NCBI GenBank assembly: GCA_008711295.1
Contig: VUYV01000003.1
Span: forward strand, 5,621,914-5,685,913
Source: Anarhynchus alexandrinus
Taxonomy: Eukaryota > Chordata > Aves > Charadriiformes > Charadriidae
Length of the DNA: 64,000 bases
Direction: 5' to 3'
This document shows positions 12,501 through 25,262 of the stretch, piece after piece. Made by a program: the position numbers and the translations under genes. Every line of letters starts with the position of its first letter. Positions within the stretch are counted from its first letter, which is position 1. The notes under the pieces are model-generated. The model was not told the origin of the DNA, ran no database searches, and saw only the letters and a program-made list of their open reading frames with translations.

Positions 12501-15500
12501 TCACTAGTTTTGAGCAGAGTTTAATCTGTCTGTACGCATTTCCCACCGTATGAAATGGAAATATATATATAACTATAAAAGAAGAGTGCTTAAGGTATTT
12601 GCTAAGCATACTTTAATTTTTTATCTCTGTAAGAAGTGAGATTGACATAAAATATTGCTCTTAGTAACTGACGAGATGTCCAGTTCAATGAAACTTTTGC
12701 TTGGAGGAATGCAGTCCTTATAAAGGCACTGCCCATATTTTGGAAAGCATGGACTGGGTTGCCTTCATATCTGAAAGGTCAGTGTACTGGGATGTATCTG
12801 AAGGAGTAGAATAGAAAAGCACAGAGTAATCAGTAACACTTGCTTTACTTTCAAAATGTCTTTAGAACATTCTTATTGCCTCTTCCTTATGGTTCTGTGT
12901 ACTACATGGGGAGTCCAGGACACCCCAGTAAGCATATGTGAGGAGGGACTTTTGCTGATAGTTGTTTAATCCCTTTCTAATATCTTTGAACTGAAGTGTA
13001 GTTTTAATTTGCCCATTGCTTTACAAAAAAACTCTTATGCTGGTTTGGCTATTACAATCTCTCACTATTTGGTAGTGATGTAATTGGCAGAAAGTAATGT
13101 TAATGTTGATATTATAGACCTACTTGGTAAATGAGAAAAAGGCCAAGTTAAAACCCTAGAGATGCAAGTCCAAATACAAATTCTGCAGCTGAAAGAACAC
13201 ATGCTTAAATGTATATGAAATTACATATGAAACATGAAAATATATGTTAACCCTTGAATAGGATGTGATTTTTTTAAATTGCTTCTAGTATATTTCTTTC
13301 TTATTCCTAAGTAAAATTAAACATGACAGCCTACATACACTATATAATCTAAACCACTAATTTTTCTTTTTTTTTTTTTTTTAGTGAAATGAATGCTGAG
13401 TAAATAAGACAAGAGGAAGGTAAGTGTAGGTAAGGGAAAGATCAAGTGCACTGAGGAGGAGAGGAAAGAGGAGAAGAGAGAGGATACAAACACTTGAGAA
13501 CAAAAAAGCTGCAGGAAAGGAGGATAAGTGTTCTTCAGAGAAATGTATGAAGTTAAATGTGAGCATTCCATTCATAGCTTATATTTGTTAGATAATGTTT
13601 GGCTGTCCATTAGAATCACTTTTTTTAGTTACTCGGTTCAAGAAACGTGGATCTGACTTTTTCAGAGCTGCTGAGTATCAGCAGGTCCAGAAATTTATAA
13701 CTTTTTTAAAATGCTTAGGAACTCTGAAAACAGTCTATGTTACACTGGGTCTATTTTTTCTTTTATTTTGAGACCCACTAAACTTTTCTGTCCCTAGTTT
13801 TTTCTTCACTGGAGATACATGTAATAGTAATACTTTCTCCATGTGTTTTAAGAGCCTCTGCTACTGTTTGTGGAACTTCGAAGATACACATACCTGGGAA
13901 TCATTAAGCATCATTTATATAGATCAGTATTTACCACAGTGGTACCTGAAGTCACCTAACAGTTTCTACTGCAGTATAATATATAGATAAATTTAGGAAA
14001 ACTTCTATGTTATTGGGGTTATAATAAATTTTAAGAGTGACTCTACTGCAAAATAGACAAGTAGGACTGCAGATTTTTTTTTTTGAGAAAAGCAATCAAG
14101 TAAATAAAGCACGACAGAATAAACATTCTACCTTAAAATAGTTTAGCTGAACAAAGCATCTAGACAGTTTCTCCTTCACTCTGAAATTCTTTAGATAGTT
14201 ATTGCTTATCACATATCTCTTTATCACATAAGGTCAACCCAGCCGATGATGCTCCTTGTTGGAACAGCTTGTGACTTCCCTTCCCAATAATTTGCTCCAA
14301 TAATACATTTGAATTCAAAACTTGAAAAAAGAGAAGATCATTTACAACTATTTATGTTTGACAAATTATTATTTGTTAAGAGTTTTTCACCTTTCATAAT
14401 TTACTCTCATTACCAATATTTTTCAAAATATCCTGTAAAAGAGAACTTCTTTAGTTGGTGTGTTTTAAAAGTTATGCTCTTCAGTTTTAGTAGTATTTCA
14501 TGAGCTTTTATTATATTGCTTCAGAATATGTAAACAGCTTTCAACTTCATCAGTTCTGTTGTGACATGGTATGCTTTAGTAGTTAATATGAAATAATAAA
14601 ACCGCTGTAATTATTGAAGGCCTTGTTATCTAATATAAAATGAAATACTTTATCTTAATTTCCAGATTGAAGCCCCCTCCCACTTGTGTTATAATGAAAG
14701 TGAGCAATTTTGCACAGAAGTTAATTTCATAAAATAAAAAAAAAATATATTATCAGCTGCTATTGGGTCATCATAAAAGAAATTACAAGCTTGAGGTTAA
14801 ACCTGTTTCTTGATCTGTAGCTTTTCCTTTTGGTCTTGATGAAAAAATAAGAAAATACATTTGTTAACACCAGCTTGTGAGTGTTGAAATTATAACAGAC
14901 AATGCACTGAAAAATAGACTGCATGTGAAACTTTCCTCATTTGGATGTGAGCCTTGTGAATGTAATTAAAAATAAAAATGCTTACTGCAGCCATATTTTT
15001 ACTTTCCCTTTACCCTGTTGGCATTTGAAAATATGTTCACATTTCCTCCAATTACGTTCACTGAAGTTCTTTTATATACCATGAGTCTCACTTTGAATAC
15101 TCCATTGCCAAGACAAAAACATCCATACTTTCAATCTATTGTTTTAATCATGAAAGTCCTCTGTCATACAATGAATTATTATTAATACTTAATTACTGTT
15201 TGTTTTTAATGCACCTGCACTGAAACAGGTGGTCTTAATAAGAATTTACGTCGTTACTTCATAGTTGGAATTCCCAATTTCTGGTGATTTCTCTATGACA
15301 CATGCAATCATAATTTTGTTTTCTCTTTCTGAAGGCCAACGTATTCCAGATTTTTCTGTTGTGTGTATTTCAGTATAATCTTTATTTTGGCATGCATTCA
15401 AAGCTTAAGTATGGTAAGGTACTCTTTATTTCCATTCTCCTTTCTTCCGTCACTTATGCAGGACATTATTTCAATAAGCAATTAATATTTGTAGGAGTGG

Positions 15501-18500
15501 TTGTTTTTTTTCTCTTTCCTGCATGCACTGTATTTGCTCTGCTCAGGTGGGCATAATATTGTTCATAGTTTTTGCTGTTCTAGTCTTGCAGGAAATTTTA
15601 GAACTTTCTTCCAAGTTGTGTAAGTCACTAAAAAGATTCTGCTAACTTTGCTAACTGTGGTTTACAGTTAGGGGTTTGTTGCATTTCTGTAGCTTTTCCC
15701 CTTTTTTCCTGGCATTAATCACTTAGTGTCTTAATAAAATTTTCTTTAGTGATATGTACATCTTAATGCCTTCTAAAGCAATGGCTTCTTCAGCACGTTA
15801 CTAATGTATATATTTGATTTTGATTTTTTAAACCAAAGATTTCTTAGCCGTGTGTACTGTGTGTTTATATATTGTTCCTATCATACAGTACTCAAGTGTA
15901 ACTGTTTATTTTATCTAATAAAAGAATTTATTACTTTTACAAGCAGTGTGTTCACAGTATTCTATCTATCCCATTTTAAGCTATACTGAAATTACATTTC
16001 AATCTCATTTTGATAGCTGAACAAGCTATAATTTCCCTTTCTCTCCCAGCCTGTGCAGAAAGAAGCCTCTTTACACTATCTGGATTTTCCTCTAACTTTT
16101 ATCCACTGATGTATCAGAAATCAGTATTTGTTGGCTTTTTTCAATACTGTTTCCTCTGACATTTACCTTGCAAGGAACATGGAATTATTCGGCTTATTTA
16201 AATACTGATAACTTATGTGCAGAAGATAATGCATTTTAAAAAAACAATTATCCAAATTTTTTTTTCACATATTGTATGTAAATTGGCTTTGTCATGTAAT
16301 ATTATTTATCTGCTCACTTTATATTCACATGTACATTATACAAATTAATGTGGATTCTGCACACATAGCAACCCCAGTGCAGGAGGAAGGGTGTGAGGAG
16401 GCTGGAAAGAAAAAATTCCTATCTTTTAACATTAGTTCTGATTGCACAACACTTGACCGTTTCCCCCCTAGTTTGGTTGCTATTGCCCAGCCTGTGGCCT
16501 CTGGTGTGGGTCAGGCACTTCAGACATTCCTGAACAAACTAGTGCTCAGCTGCATAGTGAATTCTGCCTTTTCTGTCCCTTTGCAGCTCTGAGGTCCTCT
16601 GCTCTGCTTATTAATGACCGTGACAGTATTTCCTCCCTTTAGAAAGACTGAATCTAAATGTTACCGATGTCCATGGGAATATTCAGCTAGACCATGTTGA
16701 GCTTTCCATCAGAACTATGTGCCCCTCTATTGTTTACCTGGAGCTTATACTTAACTGCTTTCATAGAACACTTTGAAGTACTTTGTTGTAATTACTGACT
16801 GGTAATTGGTAATTTCTGAGGGGCACCACATGAATACCAATTTACTTGGTCTCATACAACACTGATCTTCTTTCAGTTCAGTGATAGTGAGATAGAACCA
16901 TACCGTTACAAAGACATTGCACATGATACACTAAGATTATTTGTATAATTTTATCGGCCTCTGTTATTTCTTCTTCAAGATTTAATGACAGTATTTTATT
17001 CTGTGCTTAATGAGAAAAACTGTTATTCAAGTTAGTGCATATTTTTAATGAACAGTAAGCTATGACTCTGTTTATACTCTCCTGTTGTACCAGTAATTTA
17101 ACAGGACTTCAAATTCAGTTGTAAAATTATTTGGTTATTCTTATCTTAGCTGAAGCCAAAGACAAAACTTGAACTTAAGCAATGCAAACTTATTTTTTCT
17201 GAATTGTTAATAGCTTCACATTAAAACTAGAATTGTTAAAACTTCTCATTTTTAAAATTGCACTATCTGAGCCTTCCTGTCTATGCTCCTGTACTTCAGA
17301 TTTATTAATCATATCAAAATCAGAACAAAGTACAAATAAAAATTCTCCACTTTCAAGTCCTTTCACAGCCTCTCCTTTTGTGTCTCTCCAGTATTTGCAG
17401 TATACGAATACAAGGTTACTTAGGCCACAGATCTTTTTTTTATAAACCTTGAATCTGTTGAAAATGCAGTAGACAAATATTGTTCTAAATTGTTCCCTTT
17501 TTTATTACTATGGTTTACAAAAACTATAAGTATTTTCCATCAGGAAAGTGAGATTCTATATGACAAATTTAAACTGCTTGTAATTGGCACATGTATTTTC
17601 GTATGGGTTTCTTAGAAATAGGGTCCTTAAAAGTCTGCAGACTCACAGGGTAAAAAAACACTCACTTAAAACAGTGTATCCCTAGTGAGCTAGGTAGTCT
17701 TGTGTTGTTCCATGACAACTGGGTTCAGGGTCTTTAACTTACAAACAATAAATTGACTTTCACTTAAGTAATAGGCAATGTTTTCCATGCTGGGGGAATG
17801 CAGAAATATTACTAATATTTCTATGTTAATTATTACAACTTTTTGCCAGGCAGTCACTATTAGTGGACATAAATATGATAGAAGATTATATAATTCACAG
17901 GTGGCCTGATCAATGGCTGCCCTAATAGGATGACAAGCTATGGATGTCCCGTGATGTGGATGCATGCACTTAGGCCAGGGTGGATTCTACGCTTTTGCCC
18001 AGTCCCTGCCCTTTCCTGGAGGTCTCTTAATGATGGCATACAGATATTAGTGATTATTAAGACCTTCTGAATCTTTCATTGTTTGAATATCAATAAAGTG
18101 TTAAGACAAACATGATGGTGACATCAATTTTTTTGGAAAAGAGGACAGCGGGACTTGGAGTGAGGGCAAGGATCTTTTCCTCCACTTGCTAAACCAGTTT
18201 GGTCTCCAGAGCAAAGGCAAAGGACTTTTTCACTGACACATCACCCTATGCTGGAGGGTGCCACCCTCTTTTTCATTGCTTCCCTCAGAATAAGGACTCA
18301 GCAAGGCCACAGCAAGGCCAGTTGCTCCAGAAGGCAGTGAGGCCAGGCCCTAGAGAGGGGTAAAGAGTATGACAAGAGATAAATGTTGGAAATGTTAGGA
18401 TACTGCTGTCATTCTGGCAGATAATAAATTTGACTCACTAGTAAGTCAACTTCAACTTTGTAATTACACTTATTTATGCCCATAAATACATCTATATATA

Positions 18501-19739
18501 TAAGTAAACCATATGTATGTTCTTGCATTTAAATATTGAGGTTTTTTAGACTGATTATGTTTAAATTTCTTTCACATGTAATTTCATAGAACTGTGGACA
18601 ATAAACCGAATGAACACTGACAAATACTTCTTATTAAATTCTCAGTGAGATAAACTCCAAGTTTTAACATCTATTCATAACAGTAATGAATATGGCTGGC
18701 AAAGTATTAAGATATATCAATTCTCGGACACAACAGTTTAACATACCATATGGTAACATTCCATTTCTTAGGAACAAAAAAATTACACTGCATGCTGCTT
18801 CCAAAGATGAACATCATTATATTTCAGGGTAAATAACAGTTCTTCATCTTTTGAATGGGATAGGTGCTGTTGTTTGAGAAAACAATTTGAGAAAACTTGA
18901 TAAAACACTTGAGAAAACAATTACTTGTAAATGGAGGTGGTAATTTTGCCCTATGATCACCTTTTTATTCAAATGTTAACATCTACAATTCTCTTTTTTA
19001 TAAATAAGATAAGAAATTTTGGATGCTCTGCTGAAATCCTGAAAGCGTCGTACTTCATTCAGTCTGCCTTAGAATTAAGCACTACAGACCACCTGGAAAA
19101 GAGAGAGAACATGTCTATATCTTCCTTGTCCTTCCTGTTCTTCAGATACCTGTTAGTGGCTACCGGGATGGAAATTTCAGTTTAAAAGGAGCATGCTCAC
19201 ATCACTCGACTTGTCAATTATCAGGATAAAGCTAAACTTCAGGAGCAATTAAGTAAAGCAGGAACAAGAAGTCAACTTTGCATTTGCATTGTAAAGGGAC
19301 ATTTAAATGAAAGTTATCAGAGGTATTGCTTTGTCTTCCTTGGGGTTGAACATTTAAATGACCATACAGTAAGGCTGAAAATGTTCCGAAAACTGCATCA
19401 CAACAAAAAGACTCCAGGTTTCCTGAATCTTTGCCCCTTGAGGTAAGAAACAGTGAGACAAGCTGAAAACCCCATTTTGCTTAAATTGCTTAATAATTGC
19501 TTAAATTTTCTGAACATAGGAATTTTTTCAATGCATGTAATCAGGTAGAAATTGTATGGATACTAGAGTAAATACACATGCTTCACTGAAAGTGATCAGT
19601 CATACCGTATAATTGTATTAAGGTGGTTTAGTCATCAGTTCCTCTTTCAGGGAATTCTTGCCTCAATACAAAGTTATTGAATGAAGCAGAAATTGTTTCC
19701 TTAAAATCTTGAAAGAATAAACTGAGGCTGACTGGTTGG
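9581..19739. other. AT-rich unique stretch without recognised gene
   Basis: About 10 kb without a recognisable gene. The longest frames are about 100 codons and show no domain. It holds homopolymer tracts (for example T-rich 13366-13382 and A-run 12459-12470). A higher-complexity block at about 14640-15260 has several ATTA cores and an inverted E-box pair (CACCTG 15212-15217, CAGGTG 15226-15231), and may be a conserved non-coding element. I see no tRNA, other RNA gene or young repeat. Confidence 0.55.
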
Positions 19740-20719
19740 TGGACTCTGGGAACTACCGGCCAGTCAGCTTCACCTTTGTGCCTTGTATGACCGTGGAACA
19801 GATGCTCCTGTAAGACATGTCAAAACACATGGAAGGCAGGGAGGTGATTAGAGAAGGCCAACATGGCTTCACCAAGGGCAAATCCTGCCTGACGAACCTA
19901 GTGGCCTTCTACGATGGACTGACTGCATCAGTGGACAAGGACCTACAGATGTTATCTATGTGGACTTCTGTAAGGCCTTCGGTATGATCCCCCACAACAT
20001 TCTTGCTACTAAATTGGAGAGATATGGGTTTGATTGTTGGACTGTTAGATGCATAAGGAATTAGCTGGATGGCTGTGTCCAAAGAGTTACTGTCAATGTT
20101 CAAGTGGAAACCAGTAACGAGTGATGTCCCTCAATGGTCTGTACTGGGACCAGTACTATTTCATGTCTTCATTAATGACGTAGACAGTGGGATTGAATGC
20201 ACCCTTGTCAAATTTGTAGATGACACCAAGCTGGGTGGTGTAGTTGATATACACTAGTGGGAGGGGATGCCATCCAGAGGGACCTTGACAGGCTTGAGGA
20301 GTTGGCCAGAGTCAATCTCATGAAGTTCAAGAAGATCAAGTGTAAGGTCCTGCGCCTGGGTTGGGGTAATCCCCAGTATTACTACAGAGTAGGGGATGAA
20401 AAGATTGTGAGCAGCCCTACGGAGAAGGATTTGGGAATACTGGGGGATGAAAAATTGGACATGAGCCAACAACTTTAAACTGAAAAAGGGCACATTTAGT
20501 TTGGACATAGGGAAGAAATATTTTACAGTGAAGGTTGTGGGACACTGGAACAGGTTGCCCAGAGAAGTTGTAAATGCTCCACCATTAAAGTGTTCAAGGT
20601 CAGGTTAAACAGGGCTTTGGGCAACCTGATCTAGTGAAAGATGTCCCTGCCCATGGCAGAGGGGTTGAACTAGATGATCTTTAAATGTCCCTTCTGACAT
20701 AAACTGTTCTATAATTCAG
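19740..20719 (+). mobile_element. older CR1 LINE with internal deletion (copy C)
   Basis: A sense-strand CR1 running from the GNYRPVS region of the RT (gggaactaccggccagtc) to a CR1 3' end near 20719 with a degenerate tail. It is clearly more diverged than the copies at 383 and 63030. At about 20473 the sequence jumps from the MSQQ segment straight to the FKL-KGTFSLDIGKKYF segment, an internal loss of roughly 385 nt measured against copy A. The 5' edge is uncertain by some tens of bases. Confidence 0.9.
19748..20640 (+). pseudogene. CR1 ORF2 RT remnant (copy C)
   Basis: Broken RT-domain remnant. Motif A reads [14 protein letters not shown] near 19950-19985, the motif B region reads [14 protein letters not shown] (G to W) near 20128-20170, and the catalytic box is FVDD near 20213-20224. 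A frameshift just before 20257 splits the frame, and there is a premature TAA near 20476 right at the internal deletion, which removed the thumb region. [10 protein letters not shown] is still readable near 20545-20573. It is not functional. Confidence 0.88.
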
Positions 20720-20935
20720 GATTGATGGGGTAGGCAGAGCAGCTGTTTTGCTGTATTTTCCTCCGATATTTAGTGGTCTGGGTCTGCTGTTAAAGAATAG
20801 AAACTTTAAATTTCCTGCAGAGTTATCCTCAACTCAGACCACATAAACGTCTTGCCTTACCCGATGGCTAGAACATACACCACTGGAGACTTTACAATGC
20901 AAGTACATGCATGGCTTTCGTGACAGTGATGCTGT

Positions 20936-21100
20936 GTACATAAAAAAATATATATTCGTATATCCATATTGTTATCATTATAGATACAGAGATAGAGATA
21001 TATTTACACAGATGTCTCTAGATGTCTGTCTCATCTCTATCTCCAAAATGATATTGATACAGATACAGATACATGTATGCATATATGCATGTGTGTGTTT
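20936..21100 (+). repeat. interrupted AT-rich / GATACA tandem tract
   Basis: Alternating AT stretches with imperfect GATA(C/G)A hexamers, including three near-perfect GATACA units at about 21055-21072. A decayed microsatellite. Confidence 0.7.
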
Positions 21101-21520
21101 TCACCACAAGCAATGAAATTTCAGGATTTTTCTTTTATTGCCTACCAAACTTACAGGTTGACTAGCATGAAATTTAATTAGTGTTAATCAACTTGAGGTG
21201 AAGGAAGCAGAAAATTAATGTGACTAATTTATTTTCTATTCTACAGCTATGCCCCCCTATGCATGCTCCTTAAAAGCATGGTTTTTTTCAGATTTCAACT
21301 TTCAGTCTGTACAAAATAATGATTCTGATGTTATTTGCACAGAAAGAATATGGACAAACTGCAACATTAATTTTGGTTTTATTTGTATTATAGCTGCCTA
21401 TAGCACTGTATTTAAAAAGAGTTCAAATCAAGTAATCCATAATCTTATGCTGGTTTACACAAATCTTTATGCTGCTTCAGCTTTGTGAATCCACTCTTGA
21501 TGCTTTGGAGATGCAGCCAG

Positions 21521-21545
21521 CCTGCCTGCCTTCCTTCCTTCCTTC
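21521..21545 (+). repeat. (CCTG)2(CCTT)4 microsatellite
   Basis: A short tetranucleotide tract with a CCTG to CCTT unit switch. Confidence 0.85.
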
Positions 21546-22736
21546 TCCAGAGAACTAGTGATTCTTTACACCAGGTTGGCAGGTTTTCTTCTAGTAGCTC
21601 TAGGCATGTCCTGTAACAGTTACATCGGGTTACTCAATGTGTGTTTCTGCCCTGGCTTTTTATTTTTTGGATCCTCATGCGTAGGTCTTAGGAAAGTTCA
21701 TGGTGAGATGCATAGCATGTAGCTACTGTTTCAACAACCTGCACTTTCAGAAAAAATATAGCTTAAATAGTTATGCTGAGTATACAATTTTCTGCCAGTT
21801 AAAAAGTAGTGAAATTATTTTTTAATAGAAGTTGAGATCCTCTTTATGTCATGAGGCCAGAAACTTCAATCCTATACTGGTTAATCCTTAAGATCCATTT
21901 TAGTTCTGTCCATCACTCAAACTATGAATATATGCTACTCCTAGTGTGTTACATGTGCAGATCTGCACACAAATTATGCAAGAACTATCTGGTCTCACAG
22001 GCTCTTTTTAGGACATTTTCAGATGTATGTTTTCTTTCAACTTGCCATTACTGAGTATATCTCTTGAGTAATTAAAGGCAACTATGGTCCTGTGTCTGTG
22101 TATAGCAGTGCAGGTCACTATTTAATCAAAGAAATGCTTAGTAAACATAATACTTAAAGTAGTTTAAAAAATGTATGTATTCTACCTATTCTGAATGTGC
22201 AACACAAAGTATGTTGCTAAACCCTTATCTATCAGATTCAACCTTTTCAGATCTATGTCAGACAGTATGAATACACATCTTTTATTTTGCTTTTTATTTC
22301 TTTTTTTTTGCCAAAAGCATCAATCTAAGGTGCAGCCTAGCCACTGCCTAATTTACTCCCTTTTCTTATTTCCCTAGTGCTTTTTTCCCCTTTCCTGAAT
22401 GAAAGCTTCAGGGAAAGATTCTCAACCAGTAGTTTCTTTGGCCACTTGTAGCTGAGAGCAGCTGTATCAGCTTTTTAGAGAGTTTCTTCTCTTTAATTGC
22501 CTTAAAAAGTAGTTAGAAGTACATTAAATACATGGCATACTTTTCTGTTTTGAAAGTCCTGTTGCTTGCTGCAGGGACAGTTTGCCATCACAAGTAGTGA
22601 GGATATTTCAGTAGGACAGTGATTGGAAGAGCAGGCAGCACCAGAGGCTTGGATTTTATTAAAATGTGACAAATGCTATTAAAACATTACAAAACCTTAA
22701 CTTGAAGTGATAAGTGAGTTCTCAGCCTTGATACTT

Positions 22737-22748
22737 CTACTGCTGCTG

Positions 22749-22796
<48 letters not shown>
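22737..22796 (+). repeat. CTA(CTG)3(CTA)16 trinucleotide repeat
   Basis: Sixty bases in 20 trinucleotide units: one CTA, three CTG, then sixteen uninterrupted CTA. The long pure block suggests a length-variable locus. Confidence 0.95.
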
Positions 22797-22846
22797 AGCA
22801 AAGAAAAATATCTTCAACATCATAGATAAAGAAGTTTTATCTCCAT

Positions 22847-22880
22847 GAAGGAAAATTAAGAGATTAATTAATTTTCCTTC
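22847..22880. repeat. 13-bp perfect inverted repeat, 8-nt loop
   Basis: The left arm GAAGGAAAATTAA (22847-22859) and the right arm TTAATTTTCCTTC (22868-22880) are exact reverse complements separated by 8 nt. The arm is AT-rich at the loop side and ends in GAAGG/CCTTC. There is no T-run directly after it, so it is not a simple terminator. Confidence 0.85.
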
Positions 22881-25079
22881 GAACACAAGAGGTCTTACTT
22901 AGTATCTCACCCTAGAAAAGATATAAATGCAATCCGAAAATGTGTCTTGATTAGGAAAGAAAGTGTGTATCACACATTTAAAACCATTAGGAGCAAGGTC
23001 TAGCTTGATTGCTGGTAAACTATGGGATGCAGATAACAGCAAGGAATGAAGAGTCTACAACAATTTAAAAATATATTTCCATTTTTCAACAAGTCTGAAT
23101 TCTCATTAGAGGTGAAATTTCCTTTTACAGTTGGGAAGCAAATGTAAGGATTATTGCAAAACTTGCAGGAAATGAGAAAATATTTTCTGTAACAAAATAT
23201 TTTTATTTTTACTCTGAGGAAAATACATATTTTTACCAGATAGGATCATTATAAAAACACAGATTCAGCACTCATTTTTACTCTGGGTAAGGGAAATGCA
23301 CAAAAGCAATTTCGCTGGCTTCGGTGGGACTAGTCTTATTGCAAAATGTTAGTCATTCTGAATAAGAGTTCGAGAATGTGGCACAAACACAAACAGCTCT
23401 CCTGACAAATAATTTAAACTGAAAGAATTTCCTTTTGAAATAACTATGTTTTTTCTGATTTTTTTTGGGGGTGTTACTACAGGGGCAGAATCATTTCAAT
23501 GAGATTTCCCACAACCAGCACCTATGCTTTCAAAATCAGAAGAAAGACTTGTTTGCAGGAGTTTCCCACTACAAAACTTGATATTTGAATCCATTATTAT
23601 AAAGTACTATGGTAAAGAATAATGCAAATCATGTAAAATGTTGTGATAAATGACAAAGTAAGCAGGCAAACAAATTCAGACAGAAAATAGCACTGCAAAC
23701 TTAAGCAAACCCATATTCATCTATTCCTTTTTAAAATATTTTATCATTTTTCTTATAATTTGCATGAGTTGTGCTTGGCTTTATGTCTGTATACATATAT
23801 ATGTATGAATGTACGTATACATATATGTATGAAAAATTCTGTTCATGAACTTGGGCTGTTTTGATTTGTTAAATTCAGGTATGAGGAATTTACTGGTACC
23901 TTCTAATCATATATAACCTATAACTGCTGGATTTTAAAATGTTAATTTTAATTTGTACTATGCCTACCTTTTCTTTCAAACAGAAGTAATCAGATTAACT
24001 TTGCCTTTATTCCCAACTCACACCTTTTTCACATTATCTCTTCGTCATCTCCTCAGGAGCAAATACCGAATGATGGAATACAGAGGAAATAAAGAACAAT
24101 TATTTTGGTAACATCTTGATCTGAGGATGTTAGATCATTATACTTTTTAAATTTCCTTTATTGGACACTCTTATACAACCTGATGTTTTATTGAACTCTT
24201 TTTTAAGAGGTGCCAAAATATAAATGTTATATTCTGCACCACTGATTATCAATATAGTTGATCATCATTTTCTGAAATAAAAGGCTAAATCTGATAATGT
24301 CTGCATATATTGCTAGAAAGGCTTCTATACATTATTAATTGCCTTAAATTGAACTATTAAAAATATGCAAATTGAGATAATCTCCTTATGACAGTTGTTG
24401 TGTAGTTTATCTAAAATGATGGAAAGGCCTTCTGTTTTGATCCTCAAACATAAAAGCGTTATCCACAATTTTCTCTGTTTCACAGCATCTTCTTGTGGGT
24501 ATCATGTATAAAAAAGCATGTTCTGAATTTAGACAAGTAATTTAGGAGCCCTTTTTCAACATACTTATATACAATGGGAAAATGCTTTCAGTATTTTTTT
24601 GAAAACTGGAGTCTCTAAGCAATGACATACATGACCCAACACTGTAATATTCTTCCAAGCAGAATTTCCATGAAGCTGGCTGTTATTTCCCTTGAATAGG
24701 GTTTGTGAGGGCAAAGCAACCTGAACACCATTTAGCGCCTAGAAAACTTGTACTTACATAAACCTCTCTGACATCTGCATTTTCATATCAGGAGATTCTA
24801 ATATGAAAGCTGTGTTTGTGTGAGACAGGGAAAACTGAATCTAATGTGATGTTGTCTTGATGTTGCTATTACTCTTACTACTAAAAGGTGTGAAATTTAA
24901 ATATAGATATTTGTATTTAACTGGCAAGGAAATACACTGGCCATCACTTTGAGGCATTCAATTTTGCAGTCACAGAACTATATTTCCAGAGAAAATTTCA
25001 TGGCTTTTCATGGTGTTATTTAATGATTCAAGGCACATTTATTTTTATGAACATCGGTGCATTCATGCAGACAAATTGG

Positions 25080-25262
25080 AGGACTGGGAAATTGGAGGCC
25101 CTGTTCTACCCCTGGCTCCAATATTGAGTGACTTTGTAACTGAGACCAAGTCAATTCAGCTCTCTGTGCAATAATCTGTGTGTATGGGATGAAGACAATA
25201 CCACTCATCTCCTTTTGTAATCTTTCCGAGATTGCAAAATGAAGATTATAAATAATATGCTT
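25080..25262 (+). mobile_element. MIR-like ancient SINE
   Basis: The order of segments follows the MIR/CORE-SINE consensus: a CCTGGCTCC-type block near 25111-25121, a GTGACTTTGTAACTGAGACCAAGTCA segment matching the 'GTGTGACCTTGGGCAAGTCA' core region, CTCTCTGTGC near 25160, then an AATGAAGATTATAAATAATAT tail like the MIR 'AATGGGGATAATAATA' region. It is heavily diverged. An 81-codon frame on the other strand is a by-product. Confidence 0.55.

Larger units (their letters stand above)
20720..25074. other. AT-rich unique stretch with microsatellites
   Basis: No gene recognised. It contains an interrupted GATACA/AT-rich tandem tract (20936-21100), a CCTG/CCTT tract (21521-21545), a CTG/CTA microsatellite (22737-22796), a 13-bp-arm inverted repeat (22847-22880), a doubled GTATACATATAT...GTATGAA motif (about 23791-23832), and a fragment near 23280-23390 resembling an ancient sauropsid repeat. 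Confidence 0.55.

Noticed and set aside
13385..13419. 35-nt segment between a long T-tract/TTAG and GTAAGTG (perfect-looking exon on plus)
   Set aside because: Stops in all three frames and the acceptor is just a homopolymer run ending in AG; most likely a pseudo-exon.
16272..16592. 106-codon plus frame
   Set aside because: N-terminal part is AT-rich intergenic-type translation; no recognisable domain or exon boundaries.
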